A stretch of 35,329 bases of DNA from an uncultured Alphaproteobacteria bacterium (GTDB lineage: Bacteria > Pseudomonadota > Alphaproteobacteria > RF32 > CAG-239). How positions within the stretch are numbered: position 1 is the stretch's first letter; every line of letters starts with the position of its first letter. The position numbers were made by a program, and so were the translations under genes. Positions 8,271 through 17,125 of this stretch are shown piece after piece. Under the pieces are notes generated by a model that was given only the letters and a program-made list of their open reading frames with translations, was not told the DNA's origin and searched no databases. The DNA lies in contig CALXPK010000052.1 in the NCBI GenBank assembly GCA_944390265.1, positions 1 through 35,329 of the forward strand. The letters are read 5' to 3'.

Positions 8271-9300
8271 AGAAAAGTTAAAACAAATTTTCAGCATCTG
8301 GCAAAATCGGTTAAAACAAATCAACCGAGAGAAAAATTATGCGCAAAAGCTGAAAAATTTTGCTTCTTACCTCTGCAAATTCATCTCTTCCTGGTGGCAT
8401 GTTCTGTTGGCCGGCTTAATTGTGTTTGTTTGCCTGTATTATCCGCTCGGCGCGTGGATAACCAACAACCTTGACCGCAACACCGGCTATGAAATAAAAA
8501 CCAACGGCAACAAACAATCATCCGCTGTGGAAATGGCCTCATTCATCATCAATCGCGAGGTCAACGACAAACTCTGGACCGCCAATGTTCCGTTCTTTTT
8601 CCCGTCTTATTTTTTGGACAATATGCCCAATTTTCAGCTGGGCATGATGAACGCCGCGTCAAACATCATCACCGCTTTAAGCAAGAGAATAGATTCGCCC
8701 GTCATCGACCAAGAACAATCTTCCGACTTGCAAACCGCGGCTGAACTTTTGCAATATGACGGCAAAATCTGGATGTTTTCACCCACCAACCGCTTCACGC
8801 CCGTTCCTTCGGCCAACACCCAATATCGCAAAGCGCGCAAGCATCTCATTTCCTTCAACCAAGACCTCAATGCGGACAAAGTTGTTTTTTACCGTCGAGC
8901 CGAAGATTTGGCCTATATTCTCAAACGGATCAACCACAATCTGAAAAAATCTTTAACCGGCATAGACAACCAAATTCGTGAAGAAAGCTCGGCTTGGATA
9001 GATACACAGGCTGACAACATTTTCTACTACAATCAAGGCAAAGCCTATGCCTATTATCTGTTGCTCAAAGCCTTGGGACACGATTATAAAAACATTTTGG
9101 TAGAAAAAAACATCTATGTTCCCTGGACGCAAATGCTCAAAGCCTTGGAAGATGCCTCTGGGCTGGATTCTCTGGTCATTCGCAATGCGGAATTAAACAG
9201 CCTGACGGCGCCCAACCATTTGTTGTATTTGGCTTATTATATAGAAAAAGCCCAAAACATTAACAAAGACATTATAACGGCATTGCAAAAACAAAAATAA
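8263..9300 (+). CDS. DUF2333 family membrane-anchored protein
   Basis: A 345-residue protein with one transmembrane segment (about residues 44-64) after a basic cytosolic N-terminus; the rest would be periplasmic. The sequence SSAVEMASFIINREV, then the LDNMPNFQLG motif, then an ordered run of FYRRAEDL and WIDTQADNIFYYNQGKAYAY resemble DUF2333 proteins of Proteobacteria, whose function is unknown. The start codon overlaps the murJ stop region by 8 nt, with no separate promoter seen. Its position suggests a role at the cell envelope, but that is only context. Confidence 0.82.
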   Translation: MPKEKLKQIFSIWQNRLKQINREKNYAQKLKNFASYLCKFISSWWHVLLAGLIVFVCLYYPLGAWITNNLDRNTGYEIKTNGNKQSSAVEMASFIINREVNDKLWTANVPFFFPSYFLDNMPNFQLGMMNAASNIITALSKRIDSPVIDQEQSSDLQTAAELLQYDGKIWMFSPTNRFTPVPSANTQYRKARKHLISFNQDLNADKVVFYRRAEDLAYILKRINHNLKKSLTGIDNQIREESSAWIDTQADNIFYYNQGKAYAYYLLLKALGHDYKNILVEKNIYVPWTQMLKALEDASGLDSLVIRNAELNSLTAPNHLLYLAYYIEKAQNINKDIITALQKQK

Positions 9301-9321
9301 AAAAAGAGATAAGGAAAAACA

Positions 9322-9879
9322 ATGTTAATTGAAACCCAAAAAACCGCCGATCCGGAAGTGATGAATTTTTTTCCGCCGGTCAAACTTTTAAAAACCGGCC
9401 GAGCCGAATTTATAGATTCCAAATCTTTGCGGCGCTCACCTTTGGCGGAAAAGCTGTTTGATTTGGGGGGCATCAAATCCATTTTCATAACTGACGAACT
9501 TGTCTCTGTTACCAAAACGCCGGAAGCCGATTGGGAAGACCTAAAGCCCCTGATTTTGGCAGAACTGATGGACCACATTTCTTTGGGAGAAGAAACTCTG
9601 GTCAACACGGCAACGGATTCGCCGCAAGAAAAAGAAGACATTGTCGGACAAATCATCGGCCTTTTAAATGCGCGCATTCGTCCGGCGGTCAAACAAGATG
9701 GCGGCGATATTGTTTTTAAATCCTTTGAAGACGGTATTGTTTATGTAGAAATGAAAGGCAATTGCGCCGGCTGTCCATACGCTTTGGTCACCTTAAAAGA
9801 GGGCGTTGAAAAAATATTAAAGACCTACATTCCCGAGGTCAAAGAAGTCAGAAACTTTGAAAAGAAAAAGGGAGAATAG
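9322..9879 (+). CDS. Nfu-type Fe-S cluster scaffold/carrier protein
   Basis: A 185-residue protein with an N-terminal Nfu_N domain (residues about 1-88, TxxPExMxFxP-like start) and a C-terminal NifU-like domain (about 105-178). The cluster-binding CxxC is CAGC at 148-151, followed by PYALVTLKEGVE. The preceding RPAVKQDGGDI is the classic NifU C-domain signature. It carries [4Fe-4S] clusters to client proteins such as aconitase-type enzymes. AAGGA lies about 6 nt before the ATG. The gene is 21 nt after the DUF2333 gene and probably co-transcribed. Client identity is not shown. Confidence 0.94.
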   Translation: MLIETQKTADPEVMNFFPPVKLLKTGRAEFIDSKSLRRSPLAEKLFDLGGIKSIFITDELVSVTKTPEADWEDLKPLILAELMDHISLGEETLVNTATDSPQEKEDIVGQIIGLLNARIRPAVKQDGGDIVFKSFEDGIVYVEMKGNCAGCPYALVTLKEGVEKILKTYIPEVKEVRNFEKKKGE

Positions 9880-9896
9880 CCATCAGATATTTAGCT

Positions 9897-10820
9897 TTGA
9901 TTGTTTGTTGCTCTGTTCTCCTGAATGTTTCGGCATTTGCGGGCGACACCGTTATGGGCGGCAAAAATCAAAGCTCATATATAGAAAACATCAGCGTGCA
10001 AGAGCTTCAGGAGCTCTACCTCCAAAACAACAGCAATTATTATATTCCGCGGGACAATTGGGAAGTACCGGCCATTTTTTTAAAACAATTCCCGCAAGAT
10101 TTTTACCAACTGGAAGATGAGAACCGGCGCAACGAGCTGTTCATCCAAATATTATCACCGCTGGCCTTAAAGCTCAATGAAGAAATTTTGGCTGAAAGAA
10201 AACAATTGGAAGCCATAGAAAAAGTTTTCAAATCCGGCGCAAAGCCAAGCGCGGCACAAGAAAAATGGTTAGAAAACGCCGCAAAAAAATATAATGAATT
10301 TACACATTTGCAAGGCCGTCCGAGAACAGATTTGCTCATCTATCGCCTCAAAGAAAAAATAGACATCATTCCGCCATCCGTTTTCATTGCCATTGCCGGC
10401 ATAGAAACCGATTGGGGCATGTCGCGCTATGTCAAAGAAGGCAATGCCTTATACCGAGAAGTTTTGTGGAACGACCGAAGCGGAATGTTGCCGCAAGATG
10501 AAAAAGAAGATTTGACCTACAGCATCAAAAAATTTCCGAGTTTATATGATTCGATGAAATCTTTTGCCTTAAGGATAAATTCCGGCATAAATTATAAAGA
10601 CATGCGCACCTTAAGAGCCGGATTGAGGAAGCGGCGCAAAATCATCGACGGCAGATCTCTGGCCAGCAGTTTTGCCCTCTATTCTCCTCAAAAGAACTAT
10701 CTGGGTCTCTTGGATTATACCATCACTTTTTATGAACTTATCAATGTTGATGCCGCCAAATTGGTTTATGACTTACCACTCAAAAAAGCGGCAAAACAAG
10801 AAATTGTCATAAAAAATTAA
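9897..10820 (+). CDS. Bax-like secreted glucosaminidase family protein
   Basis: A protein of about 307 residues resembling E. coli Bax and the glucosaminidase domain family, which cleave peptidoglycan glycan strands. The core motif is IPPSVFIAIAGIETDWGMSR (residues about 160-180), with the expected catalytic Glu in GIETDWG, then NALYREVLW and the KFPSLYDSMKSFALRIN segment. The coordinate uses a TTG at 9897, the only standard start codon near the 5' end, but this gives a signal peptide with no basic residue. Extending the frame to ATC at 9882 gives an N-terminus MRYLALIVCCSVLLNVSAFA and places GGGAGA at proper spacing, so an unusual start is possible. It sits 17 nt after the Nfu gene. Confidence 0.82.
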   Translation: MIVCCSVLLNVSAFAGDTVMGGKNQSSYIENISVQELQELYLQNNSNYYIPRDNWEVPAIFLKQFPQDFYQLEDENRRNELFIQILSPLALKLNEEILAERKQLEAIEKVFKSGAKPSAAQEKWLENAAKKYNEFTHLQGRPRTDLLIYRLKEKIDIIPPSVFIAIAGIETDWGMSRYVKEGNALYREVLWNDRSGMLPQDEKEDLTYSIKKFPSLYDSMKSFALRINSGINYKDMRTLRAGLRKRRKIIDGRSLASSFALYSPQKNYLGLLDYTITFYELINVDAAKLVYDLPLKKAAKQEIVIKN

Positions 10821-10828
10821 TGCAGGAA

Positions 10829-10856
10829 TTGACAAAAAAATAATATAATATATCTT
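10829..10856 (+). promoter_or_regulatory. Candidate promoter of the DUF2336 gene
   Basis: Perfect TTGACA (10829-10834) and TATCTT (10851-10856) 16 nt downstream. It lies just after the Bax-like stop, suggesting a new transcript starts here. Confidence 0.5.
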
Positions 10857-10879
10857 AGGAATAAAAGCGGACAAAAAAA

Positions 10880-11983
10880 ATGAACAACAAACTAAATAAA
10901 GAAGATATTGTAACGCTGAATCAAAACCCCAACGCGGTCAATAAATCCATTACCGCTCAGAAAGTTAGTGCGCTTTATAAAAGCGGCGAATTATCGGGTC
11001 GGGCATTAGATTTGGCCGAAGACATATTCCGCATTTTGGTCAAAGATATTGAAGTCAAAGTCCGCGAGGCTTTATCCGAGAGTCTCAAAACCTGCACCAG
11101 CCTTCCACAAGATCTTGTCCGAGAATTGATAAATGATGTTGACAGCGTTTCCATGCCGTTCATCAAATATTATGCCGACTTATCGCAAGAAGACATCATC
11201 AGCATTATAGATTCGCAAAATTTAAACAAACAAAAAGCCGTGGCCATGCGTACCGGTTTGGATGAAAACATTTCGCACTACATTGCGCAAACCTGTTCGG
11301 AAGATGTTATCGGGGTTTTGGTCTCCAACGAAAGCGCCAAAATCAAAGAAAACACTTATGACATCATCATTGACAGATTTCCGCAAAGCGAAACCATCAA
11401 GAAAAACATGGTTTATCGTTCGGAGCTTCCGGTTTCGATTATAGAAAAAATTCTTCATTCCTTATCCGACGAGCTGCTAAGACATTTGGTTTTAACGCAC
11501 AATCTCCCGAACGATGTTGCCTGTGACATTGTTGAGCAGGTCAAAGAAAAAACCACCTTAAAAATCTCGGAAGAATATAGTTCCGACAAAAAGATAGAAG
11601 AGCTCATTCATGAGCTTTATACCTCCAACCGCCTCACGGCCTCATTGGTGGTACGTTCCATCTGCATGGGAGATTTGAAGTTTTTTGAATATGCTCTTGT
11701 TTATCTTTCCAACACCCCGATAATGGAAGTCAGAAAAATTTTGTTCAACAACAACATGGACTTCATGGTTCGCAATCTCTTGCGCAAAGCCTATATTCCA
11801 AAATCAATGTTTCCGGCAGTTTTCAGCGCCTTAAAAGTCATCAAAGACATTCGTTTTGACTACAAGAAAAACGACAGCCGAACCTTTGCCCACAAAGTCA
11901 TAGAAAGAATATTATCATACGGCAGCGCCGGAGAAGACCTAAGCGAAGATGATGTCAACTATCTGGTTTCCAAAATCTATTAA
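10880..11983 (+). CDS. DUF2336 domain protein
   Basis: A 367-residue all-helical protein. Repeating segments such as VREALSESLKTC, PQDLVRELIND and ISHYIAQTCSEDVIGVLVSN look like HEAT-type helical repeats. This matches the DUF2336 family, found almost only in alphaproteobacteria and often linked to regulatory or c-di-GMP genes; its biochemical role is unknown. No signal peptide or membrane segment is seen. The next gene is a c-di-GMP phosphodiesterase-type protein 64 nt downstream on the same strand, which fits a shared signalling role, but the link is inferred. Confidence 0.83.
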   Translation: MNNKLNKEDIVTLNQNPNAVNKSITAQKVSALYKSGELSGRALDLAEDIFRILVKDIEVKVREALSESLKTCTSLPQDLVRELINDVDSVSMPFIKYYADLSQEDIISIIDSQNLNKQKAVAMRTGLDENISHYIAQTCSEDVIGVLVSNESAKIKENTYDIIIDRFPQSETIKKNMVYRSELPVSIIEKILHSLSDELLRHLVLTHNLPNDVACDIVEQVKEKTTLKISEEYSSDKKIEELIHELYTSNRLTASLVVRSICMGDLKFFEYALVYLSNTPIMEVRKILFNNNMDFMVRNLLRKAYIPKSMFPAVFSALKVIKDIRFDYKKNDSRTFAHKVIERILSYGSAGEDLSEDDVNYLVSKIY

Positions 11984-12047
11984 AAAGAAGCATTAAAAAA
12001 ACATCACCCTGAAACAATTTTATACAAATATTAATAAATAGGCTTAT

Positions 12048-13772
12048 ATGATAGTAAAGATAAATAACATTTCAGGGAAAAAAAAATTGCCATACGACGA
12101 CGCTTCACAAATTTTGGAAGAATTTTTAGAAATATCCGACTCTCTTATAACCGAGCCGGATTATTTGACGTCTATTAGCAAAATCATAGACTTGGCGGGT
12201 CATGCCTGCTCGGCTGAAGCCGGTTTTTTTTACACTTTGGTCGATGATAAATTTTTAAATTTGGAATATAGCTATAATGAAAAATTAAACATACGCAAGC
12301 TCGGTTCCGACAACAACATCTATCAAACCGGCATATTCATTCCCGAAAGCCGCAACAAAACGCAAAAATCGGCCGTTGAAAGCTGTGTCATCAACAATGA
12401 AATCATCAATTTGCCGGAGATATACGGCAGCAACAAGCTGGACAACACTTTTTTTGCCAACTACGATGCCCTCAATGATTACAGCTCCATTTCTCTGCTG
12501 ACAATTCCGCTGGTCAATCGCAAAGGTTTTTGCATTGGCGCGGTTCAATATGTCAACGCCAAAGATTCCAAAGGCAAAAACAAATCTTTCACCAAAGAAA
12601 TGCAAAAAGAAATCATCTCTTTTTGCAATTTAGCCACATTGATATTGGAAAATCGCAAACTTCGCGAAGACTATGGTCAATTGCTGGAATCTTTCATTGA
12701 GGTTTTGGCACGCGCCATAGATGCCAAATCGCCCTACACCGGCGCCCATTGCCAACGAGTTCCGGTCATTACCCGCATGTTGGCCACGGCAGCCGTACAA
12801 GAAGACACCGGCCCCTTAAAAGACTTTGAAATGAGCAATGACGATTGGTATGCCTTGAACATTGCCTCTTGGTTGCACGACTGCGGCAAGGTAACCACAC
12901 CGGAATATATTGTGGACAAAGCCACCAAATTGGAAACCATAGACAACCGCATTCATGAGATAAGAAACCGGTTTGAAATTTTGCGCCGCGATGCACATAT
13001 AGAATATCTGAAAAAGCGTTTGGCCAACGTTGCCCCGCAAGAAACGCTGCAAGCCGAATTTGTCAACAAAATACGCGAGCTGGAAAAAGAGTTTGACTTT
13101 GTGGCCAAATGCAACATCGGAGACACCCCGTTGACCGACCAAGATATTGAAAATCTTGAAAAAATAAGCAAAAAGCAATTTGTGCGCTATTTCAGTCGCA
13201 CCAAGGGCATATCTTGGGCCGAGCGCGACCATATGGAAGATTTGGAAACCGCATCGCATCCGCAGATGGAAAACCTGTTGCAAAACCGCAAAGACCACAT
13301 TTGGGGGCAATACAACCGCGGAGAATTATACAATCTGAAAGTTCGCAACGGCACCATCAACAAAGAAGAAAGAGAAAAAATCAACGAGCATATCATTGTC
13401 ACCATAGACATGCTCAAAGCGCTGCCCTTCCCCAAAGAGCTATCCAACGTGATAGAATATGCCGGTGCCCACCATGAGCGTGTTGACGGCAAGGGCTACC
13501 CCAACGGCCTGACCGGTGACCAAATGTCCGTACCGGCCAAGATTATGGCCATTGCCGACATTTTTGAAGCCCTAACCGCCAATGACCGTCCCTATAAAGA
13601 ACCCAAGAAACTTTCCCAAGTTTTGGCCATTATGAAATATATGAAAAACAGCGGCCACATTGACCCCGATTTATATGAGGTTTTCATTCGCTCGGGTGTA
13701 TACAAAGAATATGCCGAGCAATATGTCAGCAAAGAACAAATTGATGAAATCAATCCGGAGGATTATTTATAA
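12048..13772 (+). CDS. GAF and HD-GYP domain protein (probable c-di-GMP phosphodiesterase)
   Basis: A 574-residue cytosolic signalling protein. A GAF sensor occupies about residues 20-205 and an HD-GYP domain about 210-560. Metal and catalytic residues are visible: HDCGK with the HD pair at 277-278, NEHII with His448, HHERVDGKGYP with His475/His476 and GYP at 483-485, and AIADIFEALT with Asp504. HD-GYP proteins hydrolyse cyclic di-GMP. Unlike the shorter classic form, about 140 residues (300-440) separate the HD helix from His448, a variant I recall in other proteobacterial HD proteins. The Shine-Dalgarno is weak (TAGG). The stop overlaps the next ATG (TAATG), indicating coupling with the glyoxalase gene. 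Confidence 0.93.
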   Translation: MIVKINNISGKKKLPYDDASQILEEFLEISDSLITEPDYLTSISKIIDLAGHACSAEAGFFYTLVDDKFLNLEYSYNEKLNIRKLGSDNNIYQTGIFIPESRNKTQKSAVESCVINNEIINLPEIYGSNKLDNTFFANYDALNDYSSISLLTIPLVNRKGFCIGAVQYVNAKDSKGKNKSFTKEMQKEIISFCNLATLILENRKLREDYGQLLESFIEVLARAIDAKSPYTGAHCQRVPVITRMLATAAVQEDTGPLKDFEMSNDDWYALNIASWLHDCGKVTTPEYIVDKATKLETIDNRIHEIRNRFEILRRDAHIEYLKKRLANVAPQETLQAEFVNKIRELEKEFDFVAKCNIGDTPLTDQDIENLEKISKKQFVRYFSRTKGISWAERDHMEDLETASHPQMENLLQNRKDHIWGQYNRGELYNLKVRNGTINKEEREKINEHIIVTIDMLKALPFPKELSNVIEYAGAHHERVDGKGYPNGLTGDQMSVPAKIMAIADIFEALTANDRPYKEPKKLSQVLAIMKYMKNSGHIDPDLYEVFIRSGVYKEYAEQYVSKEQIDEINPEDYL

Positions 13773-14482
13773 TGTTGCAAGTTCACCCGATTCTTTGCCG
13801 TGCCGGTGTCATGAACAACTATGCTTATCTGATAATTGATGAGCCAAGCAAAATCTCTGCGATTATAGACCCTTCGGAGGCAGAGCCAATCATCCGCAAA
13901 TGCAAAGAGCTGCAAGTCAAACCGCAATACATTCTCAACACCCATCACCATTTTGACCATACCGATGCCAATTTGGAGCTCAAAGAAAAATATGGCAGTC
14001 AAGTTGTGGCCAACATTAAAGATTCTGAGCGCATCCGTGGCTTTGACATTGGCGTGGAAGCCGGCAAAACATTTGCAATCGGCAAAAGTGTGGCCGAAAT
14101 CATTGATGTTTCTGCCCACACGCAAGGCCACATTTTATGGTATTTTGCCAAAGACAAAGTTGTTTTCACCGGAGACACCTTGTTCAACCTATGCGTTGGC
14201 GGTTTGTTTGAAGGCACGGCGGAAGATATGTTTGCGGCCTTACAAAAAATAAAATCTTTGCCGGATGATGTTCTTTTTTACCCCGGACATGAATATACCC
14301 TGCAGTTTGCCGGAGAGGCTTTGAGTCTGGCGCCATCAGAAGAGCTGATAGCCTACATCAAACGAGCCCAAGAGCGGCTGTCGCAAGGTTTGCCGGTTGC
14401 CCCCGTCAGTTTGGGAATAGAAAAAAAATGCAACCCTTTTTTGCGCGCCCAAAATTTAACAGAATTGAAACAGATTCTATAA
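13772..14482 (+). CDS. gloB: Hydroxyacylglutathione hydrolase (glyoxalase II), metallo-beta-lactamase fold
   Basis: A 236-residue enzyme that hydrolyses S-lactoylglutathione, the second step of methylglyoxal detoxification. Metal ligands are clear: THHHFDHTD (His58, His60, Asp62, His63), HTQGH (His116-120 region), FTGD (Asp135) and YPGHEYT (His173). The C-terminal KKCNPFLRA matches the glutathione-binding end of GloB proteins, which supports this over a generic beta-lactamase-fold hydrolase. The protein is slightly shorter than many GloBs (about 250). Its ATG overlaps the HD-GYP stop codon. Confidence 0.92.
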   Translation: MLQVHPILCRAGVMNNYAYLIIDEPSKISAIIDPSEAEPIIRKCKELQVKPQYILNTHHHFDHTDANLELKEKYGSQVVANIKDSERIRGFDIGVEAGKTFAIGKSVAEIIDVSAHTQGHILWYFAKDKVVFTGDTLFNLCVGGLFEGTAEDMFAALQKIKSLPDDVLFYPGHEYTLQFAGEALSLAPSEELIAYIKRAQERLSQGLPVAPVSLGIEKKCNPFLRAQNLTELKQIL

Positions 14483-14491
14483 ACAAAAAAA

Positions 14492-14520
14492 TAGACAAAA
14501 ACAAAGAATCGTGCTATAGT
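14492..14520 (+). promoter_or_regulatory. Promoter of the Q-rich hypothetical gene
   Basis: TAGACA (14492-14497), a 17-nt spacer and TATAGT (14515-14520), about 30 nt upstream of the start codon. Confidence 0.62.
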
Positions 14521-14551
14521 ATATTCAAGTTAGAATTCTTTTCGGAGAAAA

Positions 14552-15703
14552 ATGATGGCTGAAAATTTTGAAGATTATAAAAAAGAACTCCAAAAAAAAC
14601 TTGAACAAGGTTATGTTTTGGATGAAGACAAGTTAGACAGTCTTAAAGAAGCCTATGAACAAGGCAAAGAAATCAACATTCAAGATTTTTCCAAACCGCA
14701 AGCCAAAGAAACCAAGCCAAAGACCACCCGCATAGATGAAGGAGCCGTTTCCGAAGAGGAGCGGAGCAACGCCCAAGAAGGCTCTTGGAAAGAGCTCTAT
14801 GCCAAAGAGTGGCGCGTATGGGGCGAGCAAAACGCACTGGACTTCAAAGACGCCTCAATTCCCTCACGAGGAGATGCCTTAAGTTTTCGTTTTCATGAAG
14901 GCAAAGACAAAGAATATGCGGCAGAAATCACCTACGAGACGCCATACAATCTGAGCATCAAAGGCAACAACGGCAAAATACCGGACACCAAATATTTTGA
15001 AAAAGCCGTCAACATGGCCGTAAGCAACGGCACGGCCATAGAATTTGGAACCATAACATCTCCGGAGTTCAAAGCCAAATTATTAGCCGCCTGCTACAAA
15101 CAAGCCGGCGCCCAAATTGTCAATGGGCCGACCGAAGAAGAAATTGCCAAATGGCCGGAAGACCTGAAAAAAATGGTAGCGGAAGCTAAAGCCGCGGCCC
15201 AACAACAAGCTCAACAACAAGCCCAACAACAGCAAACGCCGCCGACACAAGAGCAAACCCAAGAGCAAACCTCGCCGCAACCGGAAATAACTCCGGCAAT
15301 GAAACGCATTGCAGAATTAAGAAAACAAATTCAAAACCGAAACGCCAATATGGCAGAAGCGCAAGAAGCCGCCATGGCCGCGGGAGGAGAACTTCGTCCG
15401 GAAGACAAAAAAAACATTGAGCAAGAAGGTATGAGTGCCGAAGAAATCAAATTACGCGAGCTTCGCGGCCAAGCCCAAGCCGGAGACAAACAAGCCAGAC
15501 ATGAACTTGATGCCCGCCGCTACAATACCATGACGGATGAATATAAATATAAAAGATTGACCACAGAAGAAAATGGCAAACAAGTTTTTGTAAAAGATGA
15601 CAACGGCAACTATATGTATGAAACAGACGAAAACAACAAAAAAATCAAAACCGAGGCTTATCAAGCCTTTTTGAAAAGAGCAAAAGAAAATTTAAGCCGC
15701 TAA
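14552..15703 (+). CDS. Hypothetical protein with Gln-rich linker
   Basis: A 383-residue hydrophilic protein with no recognised family and no signal peptide. The N-terminal 70 residues are charged and helical. Residues about 80-200 look like a compact domain (RFHEGKDKEYAAEITYETPY and a segment beginning FEKAVNMAVSNGTAIEFGTI). A low-complexity Ala/Gln/Pro/Thr tract spans about 210-245, followed by a helical, charged C-terminus that may form a coiled coil. Start: two adjacent ATGs at 14552 and 14555, both served by GGAG at about 14542. It has its own promoter and a strong terminator. The compact part vaguely recalls polyvalent-protein domains of mobile elements; that is a guess. Confidence 0.75.
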   Translation: MMAENFEDYKKELQKKLEQGYVLDEDKLDSLKEAYEQGKEINIQDFSKPQAKETKPKTTRIDEGAVSEEERSNAQEGSWKELYAKEWRVWGEQNALDFKDASIPSRGDALSFRFHEGKDKEYAAEITYETPYNLSIKGNNGKIPDTKYFEKAVNMAVSNGTAIEFGTITSPEFKAKLLAACYKQAGAQIVNGPTEEEIAKWPEDLKKMVAEAKAAAQQQAQQQAQQQQTPPTQEQTQEQTSPQPEITPAMKRIAELRKQIQNRNANMAEAQEAAMAAGGELRPEDKKNIEQEGMSAEEIKLRELRGQAQAGDKQARHELDARRYNTMTDEYKYKRLTTEENGKQVFVKDDNGNYMYETDENNKKIKTEAYQAFLKRAKENLSR

Positions 15704-15706
15704 GAC

Positions 15707-15735
15707 AAAGCCCGCCAAAAAGCGGGCTTTTCTTT
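15707..15735 (+). terminator. Terminator of the Q-rich gene
   Basis: AAAGCCCGC (15707-15715) pairs with GCGGGCTTT (15722-15730) over a 6-nt loop, followed by a T-rich tail. It also lies just after the convergent trmL stop. Confidence 0.92.
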
Positions 15736-15737
15736 TA

Positions 15738-16214
15738 TCATTTAGAAACTTTCGGAAAACCGTTGGTTTGGCGCAAACATTCTCCCACCACCATCACGGC
15801 AGACACGGCCACATTAATCGAGCGCGCATTTTCGTTCATCGGTATCAGCAAACGGGCATCAACCGTTTCATGCACTTCTTCCGGCACACCGGCGCTTTCA
15901 CGTCCCATCAAGATGATATCATTGGGTTTGAACTCAAAATTATAATAGGGTTCGGTGGCATGCGTGGTGAGCAAAACAATACGTCCATATTCGGCCGGAT
16001 GATCCTGACGATATTGCAAAAAATCGTACCAAGAATTATGCCGGCGATATTTCACCAAATGCAAATAATCCATGCCATAGCGTTTGAGCGTATGCTCGGA
16101 AAAAACAAAGCCGCAAGGTTCAATAATATCAAGCTCCACATTAAGGCAAGCGCCCAAGCGAAGCAAAGTTCCGGTATTTTGCGGAATATCGGGCTGAAAA
16201 AGAGCCAATCTCAT
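15738..16214 (-). CDS. trmL: tRNA (cytidine/uridine-34 2'-O)-methyltransferase TrmL
   Basis: A 158-residue SPOUT (trefoil-knot) methyltransferase of the TrmL/CspR type, normal size. The N-terminal LFQPDIPQNTGTLLRLGACL, the central LMGRESAGVPEEVHE and the C-terminal NENARSINVAVSAVMVVGE are the family signatures; the last forms the SAM-binding knot. It methylates the wobble ribose of tRNA-Leu isoacceptors. The ATG at 16214 is chosen over a TTG one codon upstream because AGGAGAA (16221-16227) is spaced 6 nt from it. It is convergent with the Q-rich gene. Confidence 0.96.
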   Translation of the reverse strand: MRLALFQPDIPQNTGTLLRLGACLNVELDIIEPCGFVFSEHTLKRYGMDYLHLVKYRRHNSWYDFLQYRQDHPAEYGRIVLLTTHATEPYYNFEFKPNDIILMGRESAGVPEEVHETVDARLLIPMNENARSINVAVSAVMVVGECLRQTNGFPKVSK

Positions 16215-16273
16215 CAAAATTTCTCCTAAAAAATATAGGATTCAAATACAACCAAGGGCGTGCAAAATCAAGC

Positions 16274-16311
16274 AAAAAAAAACAGGCCTCATCATCACGA
16301 CGAAACCTGTT
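16274..16311 (-). terminator. Terminator of the 182-residue hypothetical gene
   Basis: On the minus strand AACAGG (complement of 16311-16306) pairs with CCTGTT (complement of 16286-16281), with a weaker inner stem, followed by a run of nine T. Confidence 0.83.
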
Positions 16312-16339
16312 CAAAGTAAATGGCAAAACAATTAAAACA

Positions 16340-16888
16340 TTAGATAGATAAAAACCGATACTCTTTCCCAAAGAGCGCATCGGTCAAATCAGAAATATTT
16401 TCGGCCTCATAGAAAGCAGAATCATATTTGAAAAATTTGCACCAATTACGAATGGCATTTTTCAAATTATCCAGCTTCAAAGCAAAAGCCATCTCTTCAC
16501 GGAGATGTTGGTCCTTTTCTGCTTTTGAGGCAGATTTTTCATTCAGTTTTTGCGGTTTAATTTCAGCACAAAGAGTTTCATCAAACTCATAAGTATGTCC
16601 GGTTTTTTCCGCAACAAATTGCTGCAATTGCAGCATAAACTTTTCACGTTGAGAATTATGTTTCTGCACGAGAGAAGAAAACTCTTGCACATAATCCTCA
16701 ATTGTTTGCAGATGAGGAACAAATTTGGCCTTAATATTCAAAGCCTCACAAATCCGCATCCAAAGGAGCATTCCGTTCCTTGAATAAACAACAGTATCCA
16801 CATCAATACCGGTACGGATACCGGAAATATTGGAAAACTTTCCAATGATTAAATCCAAGAGCCACTCTTGGTGTTCTTTAATTCCCAT
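16340..16888 (-). CDS. Hypothetical protein
   Basis: A 182-residue soluble, mainly helical protein from the ATG at 16888 (MGIKEHQEWLLDLI). The frame is open further upstream to a GTG at 16951, but that codon lies inside the -10 region of a good promoter, so the ATG, or a TTG at 16921, is more likely. Features include an early IRTGIDVDTVVYSRNG segment, a charged central part with KLNEKSASKAEKDQHLREE, and a C-terminal WCKFFKYDSAFYEAENISD. No family is recognised. It has its own promoter and terminator, and the long repeat-filled region lies immediately upstream. Confidence 0.72.
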   Translation of the reverse strand: MGIKEHQEWLLDLIIGKFSNISGIRTGIDVDTVVYSRNGMLLWMRICEALNIKAKFVPHLQTIEDYVQEFSSLVQKHNSQREKFMLQLQQFVAEKTGHTYEFDETLCAEIKPQKLNEKSASKAEKDQHLREEMAFALKLDNLKNAIRNWCKFFKYDSAFYEAENISDLTDALFGKEYRFLSI

Positions 16889-16941
16889 AGCTTTAATAAT
16901 TTTTATATGTTTAACAATCAATAATTTTTTCTCTACGACTC

Positions 16942-16970
16942 CATATAGCACAGAAAATCATTATTGTCAA
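16942..16970 (-). promoter_or_regulatory. Promoter of the 182-residue hypothetical gene
   Basis: On the minus strand a perfect TTGACA (16970-16965), a 17-nt spacer and TATATG (16947-16942). It places transcription start near 16935 and rules out the GTG at 16951 as start codon. Confidence 0.7.
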
Positions 16971-17125
16971 ATTTTTGTCGAAAAAACATTTGTTGAGAAG
17001 AATCTGATGTGGTCAAGCTGTTTTTTTGCCCGCACGAGGCACTTTAGCCAGCCCCAGAAAAGGAGAGCATCGCGGGACGCAGGGCACAAAAGACAAACTT
17101 TTGGGATCAAACGTCCTACGTTTGT

